A stretch of DNA of 34,539 nucleotides from Gemmatimonadales bacterium UBA2975 (GCA_002348265.1 DEAT01000028.1:11889-46427); one strand, 5' to 3'. Positions 8,443 to 17,443 are shown, numbered from the stretch's first letter. Notes: generated by a model not told the origin, from the sequence alone. Numbers and translations are program-made.

Positions 8443-8870
8443 AGTGATACTGTTTCAGCCAGAGCGAGCCCACATGCCGAGCAGAAGAGGCTCCCCTTAT
8501 CATTCGTATAAAAACACGAAGGACACGTGAAACCGTCGCTGAACCCTTTACGAAGCTTTATGATTTCAGCTTCCAACGTTTCGTTGATATTACCGCCGGC
8601 CTTCGAGGCTTCATCGGCTTCAAGGGCAGCTAGGGCCTCTGCGGTCAGTTCACTCTTCAGTGAATGATAGTCTCGCTCATCTAGTTTGCCTGCCAGGAAG
8701 TCGTACTCGACGTCACGAAGTGAGAGGAGCGCAACCCGCTTCCTGGCTTCAGTCTCAGTCATCTCATCGTCAGCTCGCTCGAGAGATGCGTGTATGCCGT
8801 TCACAACTGGCTGCAGTATGAAGAGAACCACAGCAGCTGCTACTAGCGTAACGCCAAGATATAGGGTCAT
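8439..8870 (-). CDS. CcmI-like membrane protein with C-terminal four-cysteine zinc ribbon
   Basis: A 143-residue protein between ccmF and ccmA. It has one N-terminal membrane anchor (LGVTLVAAAVVLFILQPVV), then a charged helical segment (ALLSLRDVEYDFLAGKLDERD) that matches the N-terminal CcmI/CycH pattern in which a short helical repeat precedes a 'GKLSEEDY'-like turn. It ends in a zinc ribbon with Cys116, 119, 130 and 133 (CPSC and CSAC). The TPR part of true CcmI and the LRCxxC site of CcmH are both absent. ATG at about 8870 has a GGGAGG Shine-Dalgarno and avoids the longer TTG start inside ccmF. It is probably the apocytochrome-binding or assembly factor of this variant system; that role is inference. 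Confidence 0.75.
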   Translation of the reverse strand: MTLYLGVTLVAAAVVLFILQPVVNGIHASLERADDEMTETEARKRVALLSLRDVEYDFLAGKLDERDYHSLKSELTAEALAALEADEASKAGGNINETLEAEIIKLRKGFSDGFTCPSCFYTNDKGSLFCSACGLALAETVSL

Positions 8871-8889
8871 CGCAGAGCGCCTCCCGAAC

Positions 8890-10950
8890 TCAGTGAGCCG
8901 CCGCGGTCGCAAGCCCCGCTTTCTCTTCCGCCTTCTCGCGGGCTAGTCGAGCTCTATCCACGCTAGGCCACAGTGCAATGACCGTCCCAAGCGCGATGAA
9001 AAGGCAACCTATCCAGATCCAGCTCACTAGGGGTTTAATAAGTACCTGTAGGTCGATCCCTTGGGCACCGGGATCATTACTCAACGCGCCGCCAGTGTCA
9101 TTCATAGCCGAGAGAATCAGGTACAGATCCTCTGACACGATCGATCGAATACCGACTTCGGTCATCGGCTGTGTATCACGGTTCGTGTATTGACGCTTCT
9201 CCGTCGTAAGAATTCCCTTGGGCGTGCCATCTTGGCTCACGGACACTGTCGCTATGGCTTGCCACAGGAGGTTGCGCTCTCCTCTTCCGATCGACATCGA
9301 GAGGCCCTCGTAAGTCAGGTCGTAGACGTGACCGAACGGTGATGCTACTGAAACGACGTCACCCGGTTGCACGTTGAACCTCGTGTCTTGGTTATAACCC
9401 GCACCGGCAAACCCTATGCACATGAGCACGAACCCAATGTGCACAGTGTAACCACCCCAGCGACGGCGGTTTCGGGTGACTAGATGAAAAAACGCCAGGA
9501 GGTGCCCCTCCCTCTCGATTCGGGCACGGGCACGCGTGCCCTTCCAAAACTCCGTTACGATCACTGCAAGTACGAATGCGGATATGCTCCACGTCACCAG
9601 TGGGAGTTCATGCCGAGCTCCAAGCCCAAAAAGCACGATTCCGGTTACTACGCCAACTGCAATCGGAATCGTGAAGTTTTTCTGGAGATTCCGCTTACTT
9701 GCGCGGCGCCACGCGATTACCGGACCGATTCCCACAAGAGTCAGCAAAACAAGACCAATCGGAAAGTTCACCCTCTCGAAGAAAGGAGGCCCGACCGAAA
9801 TCTCCTGACCCGTGAAACCTTCAGAAATGAGGGGGAACATCGTTCCCCACATTACGGAAAAAGCTGCGCCGAGCAGTAGAAGGTTGTTGAATAAGAACGC
9901 TGACTCACGCGAAAGGAATGACTCAATCTGATTCTCAGATCGAAGTTGAGGCAGTCGGTAAATGATCAGAACAACCGACGCAGCCATGACCGTTCCCATG
10001 AAGCCCAAGAATATGTACGCGATCTTGAGTTCTTGAGCGAAAGAGTGCACGGACTCAATGAGGCCCGATCGGGTGAGGAAAGTTGCGAAAATAGTGAGCA
10101 GGAAAGTCAGGAGCACCAGTGACATGTTCCATACCTTCAGCATTCCACGGTTTTCCTGAATCTGGACCGAGTGCAGGAAGGCGGTTGCCGTGAGCCACGG
10201 CAAGAGCGACGCGTTTTCTACCGGATCCCAAAACCAATAGCCGCCCCATCCCAACTCCTCGTACGCCCATCGCATTCCAAAAACAATGCCGACAGAAAGA
10301 AACAGCCAACTCGTGAGGATCCAGCGGCGAGTCAACTGAATCCAGCGTGCGTCTAACCGCCCGTTCAGAAGTGCCGCCACAGCAAAAGCAAAGGGAATCG
10401 TAAAGGCTGTGAAGCCCAGATACAGGGTCGGGGGATGAATAGTCATCCAGTAATTCTGGAGCTGTGGATTCAGTCCCCGACCGTCAGCAGGCGTAAAAGC
10501 CAGCTTCTCGAAAGGATTCACGTCAGCAAACAGAAGAACAACGATGAAAAATAGTAAGATCGTCTGCAGTACGGCGGTAACGTACGGCATGAACTCGCGG
10601 TGCTTCTTTCTGTTCGTTACTACTGTGATCACCGCGAACAAGGCTAGCAGAAGGGCCCAGAAGAGAAGAGAACCTCGCTGGCCAGCCCAAAGGCCGGTGA
10701 CCTTATAGAAGAGTTCTAGATTCGCATTCGAATAATTTGCAACGTACCAGTACTCGAAGCGATCGCCCAAAAAAGCCGCGCCGACTCCGAGCGATGCTAC
10801 AAGAAGAAGGACGAACACTATATAAATGCTTCGCTCGGCACTCAAAACGAGATCGCCCCGCAGAGTGCGGCCACCCACATATCCGAAAACCATACCCCAA
10901 ACCGCTATGGGCAGGGAGATCCAGAGAGCGAACTCCCCTAGGATGGTCAC
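8890..10950 (-). CDS. ccmF: Cytochrome c heme lyase subunit CcmF
   Basis: Large (686 residues) integral membrane protein that transfers heme from CcmE to apocytochrome c. Features include AGQRGSLLFWALLL (about 89-102), the family signature NPQLQNYWMTIHPPTLYLGF (about 161-180), the WWD heme-handling domain WGGYWFWDPVENASLLPW (about 235-252), and a large periplasmic region near the C-terminus followed by a final membrane segment (LVSWIWIGCLFIALGTVIAL). It starts at GTG 10950 in a GTGA overlap with ccmE. Confidence 0.97.
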   Translation of the reverse strand: MTILGEFALWISLPIAVWGMVFGYVGGRTLRGDLVLSAERSIYIVFVLLLVASLGVGAAFLGDRFEYWYVANYSNANLELFYKVTGLWAGQRGSLLFWALLLALFAVITVVTNRKKHREFMPYVTAVLQTILLFFIVVLLFADVNPFEKLAFTPADGRGLNPQLQNYWMTIHPPTLYLGFTAFTIPFAFAVAALLNGRLDARWIQLTRRWILTSWLFLSVGIVFGMRWAYEELGWGGYWFWDPVENASLLPWLTATAFLHSVQIQENRGMLKVWNMSLVLLTFLLTIFATFLTRSGLIESVHSFAQELKIAYIFLGFMGTVMAASVVLIIYRLPQLRSENQIESFLSRESAFLFNNLLLLGAAFSVMWGTMFPLISEGFTGQEISVGPPFFERVNFPIGLVLLTLVGIGPVIAWRRASKRNLQKNFTIPIAVGVVTGIVLFGLGARHELPLVTWSISAFVLAVIVTEFWKGTRARARIEREGHLLAFFHLVTRNRRRWGGYTVHIGFVLMCIGFAGAGYNQDTRFNVQPGDVVSVASPFGHVYDLTYEGLSMSIGRGERNLLWQAIATVSVSQDGTPKGILTTEKRQYTNRDTQPMTEVGIRSIVSEDLYLILSAMNDTGGALSNDPGAQGIDLQVLIKPLVSWIWIGCLFIALGTVIALWPSVDRARLAREKAEEKAGLATAAAH

Positions 10951-11378
10951 TGACTGGTTCCTGCAAGCTCCTCAGGTGACGCCTCGTAACGACTACCGCA
11001 CTTGGTCAGGAGGACATTCGCTTCAAAAACGCCGTCGCTCCGCAGCCTTCCCTCGAGCACTACTTCACTTGCATCTGTGAAGGTGTCAGGAAGAGCGTCC
11101 CGGTATTCGACCACAAAGGTTGATGCCTCGTCAACAAGATCGCGAACCGTAAATACGTGGAGAAGTTCCCCCTCAACACGCCTGTAGGTGCCAGGTATGA
11201 CCATACCTCCGACCTTGACGCCAACATCATGGAACGTCGGATCCTCTCCAACTTTCTCGATCAACTCTACCGGCGTCATGTAGTAGACCATGGTTTCGCT
11301 GACACCAGTCCATATCAGGTAGGTCACTACGGTAGCAACTCCCACTGAGCCTACCATGAACCGCCCATTCTTTTTCAT
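10947..11378 (-). CDS. ccmE: Heme chaperone CcmE, cysteine (CxxxY) variant
   Basis: Periplasmic, membrane-anchored heme chaperone with an OB fold. An N-terminal anchor (VGSVGVATVVTYLIW) is followed by the conserved YYMTPVEL and the strand region VKVGGMVIPG. The C-terminal heme site reads LTKCGSRYEA, where E. coli-type CcmE has a His-containing AKHDENY. The heme-attaching His is thus replaced by Cys (Cys127, with Tyr131). This CxxxY form is known from archaeal and some Desulfovibrio-type 'System I*' CcmE proteins. ATG 11378 has an AGAGGA Shine-Dalgarno at good spacing; ATG 11399 has none. It is the first gene of the ccm operon and overlaps ccmF by GTGA. Confidence 0.93.
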   Translation of the reverse strand: MKKNGRFMVGSVGVATVVTYLIWTGVSETMVYYMTPVELIEKVGEDPTFHDVGVKVGGMVIPGTYRRVEGELLHVFTVRDLVDEASTFVVEYRDALPDTFTDASEVVLEGRLRSDGVFEANVLLTKCGSRYEASPEELAGTSQ

Positions 11379-11400
11379 ACGATCCTCTGAGTCTAGCATT

Positions 11401-11462
11401 CGGAACGTGCCCTAAATCTAGCCTGACCCCCTCATTTCCGAAAAGTCCGGAACGTGTCCTAA
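11401..11462. repeat. Pair of 15-base direct repeats upstream of ccmE
   Basis: CGGAACGTGYCCTAA occurs at 11401-11415 and again at 11448-11462, with 14 of 15 bases identical and 47 bases between starts. Both lie in the gap between the glpK stop and the ccmE start. The second copy is part of a short TTCCG...CGGAA dyad. They could be operator sites for the ccm operon or a small duplication. Confidence 0.5.
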
Positions 11463-11472
11463 TTCCAACTAG

Positions 11473-12969
11473 TCAGCCTCGGTCTCGAGCCCATGCCAGA
11501 GTTGCACGCACTGCTCGATCCCAACCCACCATTGCGTCCTGCCTATGAGCGGCATGGTTACCCGGTTCAAAGTGGCTGGCTTCCCCTTGGGCCTGAACGA
11601 AGTCCTCGGCAGTCGACCAGATACCAGCCTCCAGGCCCGCTAGGCCCGCAGCACCGAGTGCCGTCGTCTCGACAATCGGGGCACGCCTTACTGGAACACT
11701 CGCTACATCCGCCTGAAACTGCATTAGCCAGTCGTTCAGAGATGCACCTCCATCCACTCTGAGCTCTTGAACATCTAACGTAGCATCGCTCTCCATACCC
11801 CTAAGCACCTCAGTGGTCCCATACGCCATGGCTTCCAGTGCTGCCCTTACAATGTGGGAAGAGGATGTTCCACGAGTTAGCCCGAATAACGTCCCTCGCG
11901 CATCTGGCTCCCAGTGAGGTGCCCCGAGGCCCACAAACCCCGGCACTAAATAGACACCCCCGTTGTCCTGCAATCCCATCGCAATCTGCTCAGATTCCCC
12001 CGCATTCGTGATGAAACCGAGTTCGTCACGTAACCACTGAATTGCCGCACCGGCGATGAAGACTGAACCCTCGAGAGCGTAAGCTAAGCCACCCGAGGCA
12101 TCACACGCTGCCGTAGTTAGAAGTCCATGTTTAGATCGAACGGGCGTATCTCCCGTGTGAAGAAGAAGGAAAGCTCCTGTGCCGTACGTATTCTTGGCAA
12201 AACCGGCAGTCCAACAACCTTGACCAAAGAGAGCAGCTTGCTGATCGCCAGCCACACCTTGGATAGGAACCTCGATACCGAGATGGTCTGCCACACTCAT
12301 ACCGAACTCCCCCGAACTGGCTCGAATCTCCGGAAGAAGACCGGCCGGCACACCCAACAAATCAAGAGCCCAGTGATCCCACGATGAGTCATGGAGATTG
12401 AATAACAGCGTACGCGAAGCGTTTGTTGGGTCAGTAAGATGTGAGCCACCACTCGTGAGCTTCGCGATCAACCATGAATCCACAGTGCCCGCGGCAAGGA
12501 GCCCCTCTTCCGCTTTTCGACGGATTTCTGGGTCCGACTCCAACAACCACGAGATCTTCGTACCAGAGAAATAAGGATCAAGTACAAGCCCTGTTCTGCG
12601 GCCGACTTCCTCCTCGTGACCTGCTTCCTTAAGGGAGCGGCACATCGGCGCGGTTCTCCGATCCTGCCACACTATCGCACGATGAACAGGCTCGATGGTT
12701 TCCCTATCCCACAAAACAACGGTTTCGCGTTGATTCGCGATTCCGATCGAGCAGACTTTGGCTCCCGACGCATCGGCGACTGCATCACGAGCAACTCTTA
12801 GTGTTACCTCCCAGATCTCGTTGGCATCATGCTCGACCCAGCCAGGCCTAGGGAAGTACTGTTTAAATTCGGAGTAGCCACGTCCAAGGACACGGCCATC
12901 TGCATCTATGACAAGGCAAGTCGTCCCCGTGGTCCCTTGATCGATTGCCAGAACTGCTGGAACAGTCAT
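11473..12969 (-). CDS. glpK: Glycerol kinase
   Basis: FGGY-family kinase that phosphorylates glycerol to glycerol 3-phosphate using ATP; cytoplasmic. At 498 residues it is the usual length. The N-terminal phosphate loop DQGTTGTTCLVIDADG is followed by PGWVEHDANEIW, the glycerol-site region WQDRRT, GVAGDQQAALFGQGCW, and the C-terminal ATP-site stretch LRVDGGASLNDWLMQFQAD. Start ATG 12969 lies 4 bases after the maf stop. No glpF or glpD is nearby, so it is a lone glp gene in a mixed housekeeping operon. FGGY kinases for other polyols are possible, but the glycerol-kinase motifs are clear. Confidence 0.95.
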   Translation of the reverse strand: MTVPAVLAIDQGTTGTTCLVIDADGRVLGRGYSEFKQYFPRPGWVEHDANEIWEVTLRVARDAVADASGAKVCSIGIANQRETVVLWDRETIEPVHRAIVWQDRRTAPMCRSLKEAGHEEEVGRRTGLVLDPYFSGTKISWLLESDPEIRRKAEEGLLAAGTVDSWLIAKLTSGGSHLTDPTNASRTLLFNLHDSSWDHWALDLLGVPAGLLPEIRASSGEFGMSVADHLGIEVPIQGVAGDQQAALFGQGCWTAGFAKNTYGTGAFLLLHTGDTPVRSKHGLLTTAACDASGGLAYALEGSVFIAGAAIQWLRDELGFITNAGESEQIAMGLQDNGGVYLVPGFVGLGAPHWEPDARGTLFGLTRGTSSSHIVRAALEAMAYGTTEVLRGMESDATLDVQELRVDGGASLNDWLMQFQADVASVPVRRAPIVETTALGAAGLAGLEAGIWSTAEDFVQAQGEASHFEPGNHAAHRQDAMVGWDRAVRATLAWARDRG

Positions 12970-12973
12970 GGTC

Positions 12974-13591
12974 TCAGTCTGAGATTTTTGGCGCGATTAC
13001 GCCGAAGTCGTAACGGAACCCGATCGCCTCAAGCAGATCGACGAAGGACGCTACAGGAAAACCAATGACTGCATAATAGTCACCATCTACAGACTCCACC
13101 AACGAGGCCCCTAGGCCCTGAATTCCATATCCGCCCGCCTTGTCCATTGGTTCGCCCGTCGCTACGTAGGCTGCTGACGTGTTCCGATCGTACGTTCTCA
13201 TACGAACAGTCGCGGTTGACACTGTACTGATGATCCCATGTGGACCTGCGACTGCAATACCGCTTAGCACCTCGTGTCGGCTACCAGACAGGTCGCTAAG
13301 CATATCAATAGCTGCTCCCTCATCTTTAGGCTTTCCGAGAATCGCATCTTTGTGAACAACGATCGTGTCCCCACCGACAACCAGAGCCTCTCTCTCTCTC
13401 TCGGCGATGAGACCGGCCTTGGCTCTTGCCAAGCGTTCCACATGCTCTGCGGGTCTTTCCTGCTGCAGGAGAGACTCGTCCACATCGGCAGGCAATATCT
13501 CTGGCTCAAGCCCCAGCTGCCTTAGCATATCAGCTCTTCGGGGCGACTGAGAAGCGAGGATCAATCGTAAAGCATCAGATGAATCGGTCAT
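12974..13591 (-). CDS. maf: Maf-family nucleoside triphosphate pyrophosphatase
   Basis: House-cleaning enzyme that hydrolyses non-canonical or excess dTTP/UTP to monophosphates; cytoplasmic. The 205 residues begin with the phosphate-binding ILASQSPRRADMLRQLG. They contain the active-site GGDTIV and the C-terminal EPMDKAGGYGIQG followed by GDYYAVIGFPV, all hallmarks of the YhdE-type Maf subgroup. It overlaps the dtd stop by 4 bases. Whether it prefers dTTP/UTP or another nucleotide cannot be read from sequence alone. Confidence 0.95.
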   Translation of the reverse strand: MTDSSDALRLILASQSPRRADMLRQLGLEPEILPADVDESLLQQERPAEHVERLARAKAGLIAEREREALVVGGDTIVVHKDAILGKPKDEGAAIDMLSDLSGSRHEVLSGIAVAGPHGIISTVSTATVRMRTYDRNTSAAYVATGEPMDKAGGYGIQGLGASLVESVDGDYYAVIGFPVASFVDLLEAIGFRYDFGVIAPKISD

Positions 13592-14028
13592 CGCTCCAAC
13601 ACCAGTGTAACCGGGCCATCATTAATAAGGTCTACCTCCATGTCGGCTCCAAACTGACCCGCCTCGACCAATCCAAGGCACCGGGAGCGCAACTCTTCTA
13701 CGAAGCGCTCATAAAGAGACCGAGCTGTCTCTGGATCAGCAGCGTGGACGAAGCTAGGTCGGCGTCCCTTCCTCGTATCCCCATATAGAGTGAACTGACT
13801 GACTACAAGAAGGTCTCCTCTGATATCAGTCAAAGAACGGTTCATCTTGCCTTCGTCGTCTGGAAATACACGCAGACCGACAATCTTGTCGGCCATCCAT
13901 GACGTGACAGCCGCGTCATCACCGTCTGTGAACCCAACAAGAAGAAGGTGACCACGTTTAGCCCGTCCCACGACCTGACTCTCTACGCGGACCTCAGCCC
14001 GACGGATACGCTGAAGGATCACTTTCAT
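13588..14028 (-). CDS. dtd: D-aminoacyl-tRNA deacylase
   Basis: Removes D-amino acids (and mischarged Gly) from tRNAs, complementing AlaS editing. At 146 residues it is full length. Both cross-subunit active-site motifs are present: SQFTLYGDTRKGRRPSF near residue 77, and the NxGPVT motif as NDGPVTLVLE at the C-terminus. The N-terminus MKVILQRIRRAEVRV is typical. It overlaps maf by 4 bases and lies 24 bases after glmS. Confidence 0.97.
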   Translation of the reverse strand: MKVILQRIRRAEVRVESQVVGRAKRGHLLLVGFTDGDDAAVTSWMADKIVGLRVFPDDEGKMNRSLTDIRGDLLVVSQFTLYGDTRKGRRPSFVHAADPETARSLYERFVEELRSRCLGLVEAGQFGADMEVDLINDGPVTLVLER

Positions 14029-14052
14029 TGAACGTCAGTGATACGCACCAGC

Positions 14053-15888
14053 TCACTCCACTGTGACGGACTTAGCCAGATTCCTTGGCTGGTCGACGTC
14101 CGCGCCACGCATTACCGCAATGTGGTAGGCTAATAGCTGCAAGGGAATCGTTGTGAGCACTGGCAGGAGGTGCGGTAAGGTATGCGGCACCTTGATCATG
14201 TGATCGACCTTTCCCTGAAGCTCGGGCGCGTCATCCGAGACAACGGCGATAATCTTACCTGATCGCGCTTTCACCTCTTCGACATTGGAGACGACCTTGG
14301 AATAAATTGGATCCCTGGGAGCGAGCACAACTACGGGCATATCTTCATCGATGAGAGCTATCGGTCCGTGCTTCATCTCCGCTGCCGGATAACCTTCCGC
14401 GTGAATATAACTGACTTCCTTGAGTTTGAGTGCTCCCTCAAGAGCAACTGGGAACTGATAGCCACGGCCCAAATACAGAAAATTCTGGGCATCTTTATAA
14501 CCCCGAGCCAACTCTCTAATCTCCTCCTCTAGCTTAAGTACCTCTTGGATTTGAGCCGGTAGCATCTGCAAGTGCTGCGCGATCTCATGGCCCCTCGACG
14601 CTGACATACTGCGCCGGCGACCCATGAACATTGTGAAGAGCGAAAGGGCCACGAGCTGACTCGTGAAGGCTTTAGTCGACGCCACACCGATCTCCGGACC
14701 GGCATGCAGATAGATTCCGAAGTCTGTCTGCCGAGAAATCGTTGATCCCACAGCGTTAACAACGCCCATGGTGGTTGAACCCCGCTGTCCAGCCTCTGTA
14801 AGCGCGGCCAAAGTATCGGCAGTCTCACCTGACTGGCTGATCGCTAGGGTCAATGTGCCCTCTTCAAGAACCGGATTTCGATACCGGAACTCAGAGGCGT
14901 ACTCCACGCTGACCGGTATTTCCGCGAGCTCTTCGAGCATGTACTCCCCAACAAGTCCGGCATGCCAGCTCGTTCCACATGCCGTAATAACTATACGCTC
15001 TACTTGAGCTAGTTCACTCTCGTGCTCAAGGATCCCTCCAAGACGTGCATCTCCAGAACCTGGAAGGATACGACCGCGCATAACATCAGCGACGCTTGAT
15101 GGCTGCTCATAGATCTCCTTAAGCATGAAATGCGGGTATCCACTCTTCTCGATAGAGTCTAGAGCCCATGTGACTTTATGGACTCCCCGCTTCACCTCGT
15201 GACCTTCGAGGTGATACGTGCGATATCCCTCCGCAGTTAGAACCGCGCAGTCTCCATCATCCAGATAAACTACATCTCTCGTTACCTCAATAACTGCGGC
15301 CGCATCTGAACCGGCTAACATTTCTCCATTATTACCAACTCCGATAAGAATGGGGCTTCCGTATCGTGCGACTACGATCTTCTCGGGATCACGCGACGAC
15401 ACAACCGCAATCCCGTATGCTCCATCAACATTACGCAAGGCGGCCTGGACCGCTTTTTCAAGTGGGGCTCCATCTTCCCAGAGGTAATCGATGAGATGCA
15501 CTACAACCTCCGTATCCGTCTCGGACCGAAAGGTGTAACCCTCAGACACGAGCTGCTTCCTGATGATATCGGCGTTTTCAATAATCCCATTGTGAACAAT
15601 GGCGATGTCTCCATCCATCGACGTATGCGGGTGAGCATTTGGCTCATTGGGAGCCCCATGTGTAGCCCATCGCGTATGAGCAATCCCACAGGTTGCCATC
15701 TCAGAGGACGCTTCCATCGCATCTTCTAGAACATGAATTTTCCCTGGCTTTTTCAGGACTCGCACACTCTCGCCATTCATCAGTGCGATCCCTGCCGAGT
15801 CGTAACCCCGATACTCGAGCCGCTTCAGACCCGCTAGGAGAATCGGGGCTGCCTGATTACAGCCCACGTATCCGACGATACCGCACAT
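14053..15888 (-). CDS. glmS: Glutamine-fructose-6-phosphate aminotransferase (isomerizing)
   Basis: First committed step of UDP-GlcNAc synthesis: fructose 6-phosphate plus glutamine gives glucosamine 6-phosphate. At 611 residues it is normal. The N-terminal class II glutaminase domain begins MCGIVGYVG, with catalytic Cys2, and contains AHTRWATHG and the GIIEN segment. Two SIS domains follow (TACGTSWHAGLVGEYMLEE and LYLGRGYQFPVALEGALKLKE). The conserved C-terminus DQPRNLAKSVTVE is intact. A GGGAG Shine-Dalgarno lies about 10 bases before ATG 15888. Together with glmM just upstream it supplies glucosamine 1-phosphate for peptidoglycan and lipid A. No glmS ribozyme is possible in the 34-base leader. 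Confidence 0.98.
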   Translation of the reverse strand: MCGIVGYVGCNQAAPILLAGLKRLEYRGYDSAGIALMNGESVRVLKKPGKIHVLEDAMEASSEMATCGIAHTRWATHGAPNEPNAHPHTSMDGDIAIVHNGIIENADIIRKQLVSEGYTFRSETDTEVVVHLIDYLWEDGAPLEKAVQAALRNVDGAYGIAVVSSRDPEKIVVARYGSPILIGVGNNGEMLAGSDAAAVIEVTRDVVYLDDGDCAVLTAEGYRTYHLEGHEVKRGVHKVTWALDSIEKSGYPHFMLKEIYEQPSSVADVMRGRILPGSGDARLGGILEHESELAQVERIVITACGTSWHAGLVGEYMLEELAEIPVSVEYASEFRYRNPVLEEGTLTLAISQSGETADTLAALTEAGQRGSTTMGVVNAVGSTISRQTDFGIYLHAGPEIGVASTKAFTSQLVALSLFTMFMGRRRSMSASRGHEIAQHLQMLPAQIQEVLKLEEEIRELARGYKDAQNFLYLGRGYQFPVALEGALKLKEVSYIHAEGYPAAEMKHGPIALIDEDMPVVVLAPRDPIYSKVVSNVEEVKARSGKIIAVVSDDAPELQGKVDHMIKVPHTLPHLLPVLTTIPLQLLAYHIAVMRGADVDQPRNLAKSVTVE

Positions 15889-15922
15889 GTGAGGTGATCT
15901 CCCTTATGGGGTCATTTTGGTC

Positions 15923-17362
15923 TTAGGAGAAACGGTCGAGTAAACTAGCTGCCCTATCCACAAGCTGCTGCGCTTTCTTCCTAGTGGAAGACTCCGCGAT
16001 GAGTCGAACTACGGGCTCTGTTCCTGAGGGTCGGATGTGAAGCCAACAACCTTCATTTGGCCAAGCCAGCCGAAGCCCGTCAGACCTGTCTCTCGAATCT
16101 CCTCCGACTTCCTGTTCGAGTAACGCATAACCATCTGCGAGCGCTTCATTAGGAAATGAGACCTTTTTCTTAACGATCTCGTAGGTTGGCCAACGACCTA
16201 CGGCCTGAGCCGGGGTAAGCTTCCCTTCTGCCAAATGCTGAAGTATGAGCGCAGATGCTAAAGAGGCGTCACGTGTGTGATGCAGAGCCGGCAGAATGAC
16301 CCCCCCGTTTCCTTCCCCTCCGATAACAGCTCCTTGAGCCTGCATCCGTCGGGAGACATTCACTTCTCCCACTGGCGCTCTCACTATTGCAGAGCTAAAC
16401 GCCTTGGCGACATCCTCCACAACAGCACTCGTCGAGAGGTTTGTGACCACCGTGCCAGGCGTGCGAGAGAGAACGGATGCGCATGCCAGAGCAAGCGTAA
16501 GATCCTCCCCCAGCGGTTTTCCTGTCTCGTCCACTATTGAGAGACGATCAACGTCTGGGTCGACCGCAAAGCCAACATGAGCTTCAGATTCCGAGACTAG
16601 CTGTCCGAGTTGACCCAAATTCTCCGCAGTGGGTTCAGGATCGCGAGGAAATCGTCCATCGGGATCCATTCCGATACCAATCACCTCGCATCCGAGCCGT
16701 TCAAGCAACTCCCTAATCACAGGGCCTCCTGCCCCATGCACACAATCGACAGCTACCCTAAACCTCGCCTGACGAATCATCTCTGTATCAAGCTGGGGAA
16801 GCTCCAAGATTGCTTCGAGATGCCTCTGCCACGCTGATGTGTCTTCCTTCACCGAGCCCAGCTCATCCCATGGGGCACGGGGTGGGTCTTTGGTAGCCAG
16901 GTAGGAGCGGAACCGGTCCGACCCATCAACATCCAAAAAGATAGCTTCACTCGATACCAGCTTTAGGGCATTCCACTCAGCTGGATTGTGACTGGCCGTG
17001 ACACCGATGCCACCGATGGCTTTGTGATGCTGAACCGCCAACAGGATCGTCGGTGTAGGCACCACACCAAGATCAATAACGTCGCATCCCACAGACTGTA
17101 GCCCCGACATAACCGCTCGTGAAAACATCGGTCCTGACATTCGTGAATCACGACCCAATACCACTGTACGCCCCCCCTCTACTTCTCGGAGGTGCGCGCC
17201 AAATGCGGCGCCGATCCCAGCCATCAGCTCTGGGGTCAGAAATTCACCCACACGACCCCGAACGCCTGAGACACTGACCATTAGCCCTTCAGGTAGATGA
17301 ATCGGCACAGTCCCGAATCCTCTAAATGGTAAGGAATTAAGCGGTTCTTCAAGACCCATCAT
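15923..17362 (-). CDS. glmM: Phosphoglucosamine mutase / phosphohexomutase
   Basis: Alpha-D-phosphohexomutase, probably interconverting glucosamine 6- and 1-phosphate, since glmS follows 34 bases downstream. The phosphoserine loop is GVTASHNPAEWNALK (Ser about 124), the metal loop DPDVDRLS, the sugar-binding loop GEGNGGVI, and the phosphate-binding C-terminal region IRPSGTEPVVRLIAE. The frame is open to a TTG at 17404. ATG 17362 has an AGGGG Shine-Dalgarno 6 bases upstream and is preferred. A start at ATG 17281 (MVSVSGVRGRVG) would match the usual family N-terminus and also has a GAAGGG nearby, so the first 27 residues are uncertain. Phosphomannomutase activity cannot be excluded. Confidence 0.9.
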   Translation of the reverse strand: MMGLEEPLNSLPFRGFGTVPIHLPEGLMVSVSGVRGRVGEFLTPELMAGIGAAFGAHLREVEGGRTVVLGRDSRMSGPMFSRAVMSGLQSVGCDVIDLGVVPTPTILLAVQHHKAIGGIGVTASHNPAEWNALKLVSSEAIFLDVDGSDRFRSYLATKDPPRAPWDELGSVKEDTSAWQRHLEAILELPQLDTEMIRQARFRVAVDCVHGAGGPVIRELLERLGCEVIGIGMDPDGRFPRDPEPTAENLGQLGQLVSESEAHVGFAVDPDVDRLSIVDETGKPLGEDLTLALACASVLSRTPGTVVTNLSTSAVVEDVAKAFSSAIVRAPVGEVNVSRRMQAQGAVIGGEGNGGVILPALHHTRDASLASALILQHLAEGKLTPAQAVGRWPTYEIVKKKVSFPNEALADGYALLEQEVGGDSRDRSDGLRLAWPNEGCWLHIRPSGTEPVVRLIAESSTRKKAQQLVDRAASLLDRFS

Positions 17363-17443
17363 GGCGCCCCTAAGATTCTCGCGGAGACGGGTGGTGCACG
17401 TCAACGTGATTCCCGATCTTGCGCCCTGACAAGGCCACTAGAT

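Noticed and set aside
9484..9879. 131-codon plus-strand open frame within ccmF
   Set aside because: Antisense to conserved CcmF membrane segments; no motif or Shine-Dalgarno.
15889..15922. glmS ribozyme or riboswitch
   Set aside because: Only 34 bases separate glmM and glmS, far too short for the glmS ribozyme.
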